DNA of 7,087 nt from Neisseriales bacterium (GTDB lineage: Bacteria; Pseudomonadota; Gammaproteobacteria; Burkholderiales; UBA11063), in assembly GCA_003538525.1 (NCBI GenBank), contig DPRZ01000226.1, positions 1-7,087 on the forward strand, given 5' to 3'. Shown here one piece after another: positions 6,267 through 7,087 of the stretch (position 1 is its first letter; the number at the start of each line of letters is the position of its first letter). Position numbers and translations under genes: made by a program. The notes beneath the pieces are model-generated. The model was not told the DNA's origin, ran no database searches, and saw only the letters and a list, made by a program, of their open reading frames with translations.

Positions 6267-7087
6267 ATGAAATGTAAATTAAAAACCCTTAGTCTAAGTC
6301 TTATCTGCACGCTGTCGGGCGCATACGCAGATAATTCTGACTTTGTTATTCAAAAAATTCGCGTCGATGGTCTACAACGGATTGAAATGGGTACCGTGTT
6401 TAGTTACTTACCAGTTAAAGTAGGCGATACCCTTACGGCAAATAAAACTGATGATATTATCCATCGTTTATATGGAACGGGGTTTTTCCAGGATGTGCGG
6501 GTAGAAGAACAGGGCTCAACCTTAATTGTTGATGTGGTTGAACGCCCAGTTATTTCAAAACTATCTTTCACCGGTACTGAAGAATTTGACAAAGATCAAT
6601 TACTCAAGTCCTTGAAAAACAATGGTTTAGCGACTGGGCTTATTTTCGATCAAAGTATTTTAGATAATGCGATATTAAGCATCAAAACCGAATACTATAA
6701 TCGCGGGCTCTATTCAGTTATTATTACACCTGTTGTCACTCAACTTGAGCGTAACCGCGTTAATATCGAAATCCAAATTTCAGAGGGTTCAATTGCCAAA
6801 ATTGCCACAATTGACTTTATAGGTAATAAAATCTATAGCACCAATCAATTACGCAAAGAAATGTATTTAACTACAGGTAATTGGATGAGCTGGTGGTATA
6901 AAGATAACCAATACTCCAGCGATAAATTAGCTGGAGATTTTGAGAAAATTCGTGCCTTTTATTTAAATAATGGTTATATTGACTTTCGCTTAAATTCTGC
7001 GCAAATTCAATTATCACCTGATAAGCAGTCGGTATTTATTACGGGAAATATTATTGAGGGCGAACAATATCGCTTCAAGAGTATTCA
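6267..7087 (+). CDS. bamA: Outer membrane protein assembly factor BamA (5' part, cut by window end)
   Basis: This is the N-terminal 273 codons of BamA, the central subunit of the BAM complex that folds beta-barrel proteins into the outer membrane. The start encodes a Sec signal peptide: basic MKCKLK, a hydrophobic core and a likely cleavage site AYA-DN after residue 21. Three POTRA domains follow. POTRA1 is about 24-92 (IRVDGLQRIEMGTVFSYLPV, then YGTGFFQDVRVE). POTRA2 is about 93-173 (ISKLSFTG, then YYNRGLY). POTRA3 is about 174-265 (IATIDFIGNKIYS, then FYLNNGYIDF). The window stops at the start of POTRA4, so the barrel is not seen. The ATG at 6267 is the first start after the rseP stop codon, which lies in the same reading frame. 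No good Shine-Dalgarno is visible, so translational coupling to rseP is likely. The rseP-bamA pair is standard in Beta- and Gammaproteobacteria, where skp, lpxD, fabZ and lpxA often follow. Confidence 0.95.
   Translation, partial: MKCKLKTLSLSLICTLSGAYADNSDFVIQKIRVDGLQRIEMGTVFSYLPVKVGDTLTANKTDDIIHRLYGTGFFQDVRVEEQGSTLIVDVVERPVISKLSFTGTEEFDKDQLLKSLKNNGLATGLIFDQSILDNAILSIKTEYYNRGLYSVIITPVVTQLERNRVNIEIQISEGSIAKIATIDFIGNKIYSTNQLRKEMYLTTGNWMSWWYKDNQYSSDKLAGDFEKIRAFYLNNGYIDFRLNSAQIQLSPDKQSVFITGNIIEGEQYRFKSI

Noticed and set aside
6404..6592. 62-codon open frame on the - strand inside bamA
   Set aside because: It is antisense to POTRA1-2 coding sequence and has no recognisable domain.
1..7087. Neisserial DNA uptake sequences, CRISPR repeats, tRNA genes or insertion-sequence ends
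   Set aside because: I looked for the 12-mer uptake core, regularly spaced repeats, cloverleaf-like segments and terminal inverted repeats and saw none by eye.

Overview
The window holds five co-directional genes on the + strand: rpoZ (RNA polymerase omega), spoT (a RelA/SpoT-family alarmone enzyme), lon (ATP-dependent protease), rseP (site-2 intramembrane protease) and the first 273 codons of bamA (outer-membrane assembly), which runs off the right edge. The genes are intact apart from bamA, and no mobile element, CRISPR array, RNA gene or phage remnant was recognised.

The organism is a Gram-negative proteobacterium, since BamA and RseP imply an outer membrane and an envelope-stress protease. 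The rpoZ-spoT and rseP-bamA pairs are both typical of Beta- and Gammaproteobacteria. The short omega (68 aa, without the C-terminal tail of enterobacterial omega) and its sequence lean towards a low-G+C betaproteobacterium, perhaps Neisseriales-like. This placement is inference. The DNA is AT-rich by eye, with A/T-ending codons and no visible compositional break.

Layout: rpoZ (28-234), a 24-nt gap, spoT (259-2376), a 25-nt gap containing a 12-bp palindrome and the lon ribosome binding site, then lon (2402-4852). A clear intrinsic terminator (4873-4900) closes this first transcription unit. rseP (preferred start 4920, end 6263) follows at once, and bamA starts 4 nt after the rseP stop codon, so rseP-bamA is a second, tightly coupled unit. 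No intergenic stretch exceeds about 70 nt.

Functionally this is a core stress and envelope neighbourhood. Omega forms part of a (p)ppGpp site on RNA polymerase, SpoT controls (p)ppGpp, Lon degrades regulators and damaged proteins, RseP carries out the site-2 cut of regulated intramembrane proteolysis, and BamA is the central subunit of the beta-barrel assembly machine.

The most notable observation is that SpoT keeps a complete (p)ppGpp hydrolase site but has several substitutions in the synthetase domain. These include Gln in place of the catalytic Glu of the ExQ motif, which predicts a hydrolase-only enzyme. The position of lon between spoT and rseP is also atypical. I found no evidence of a wholly new system.
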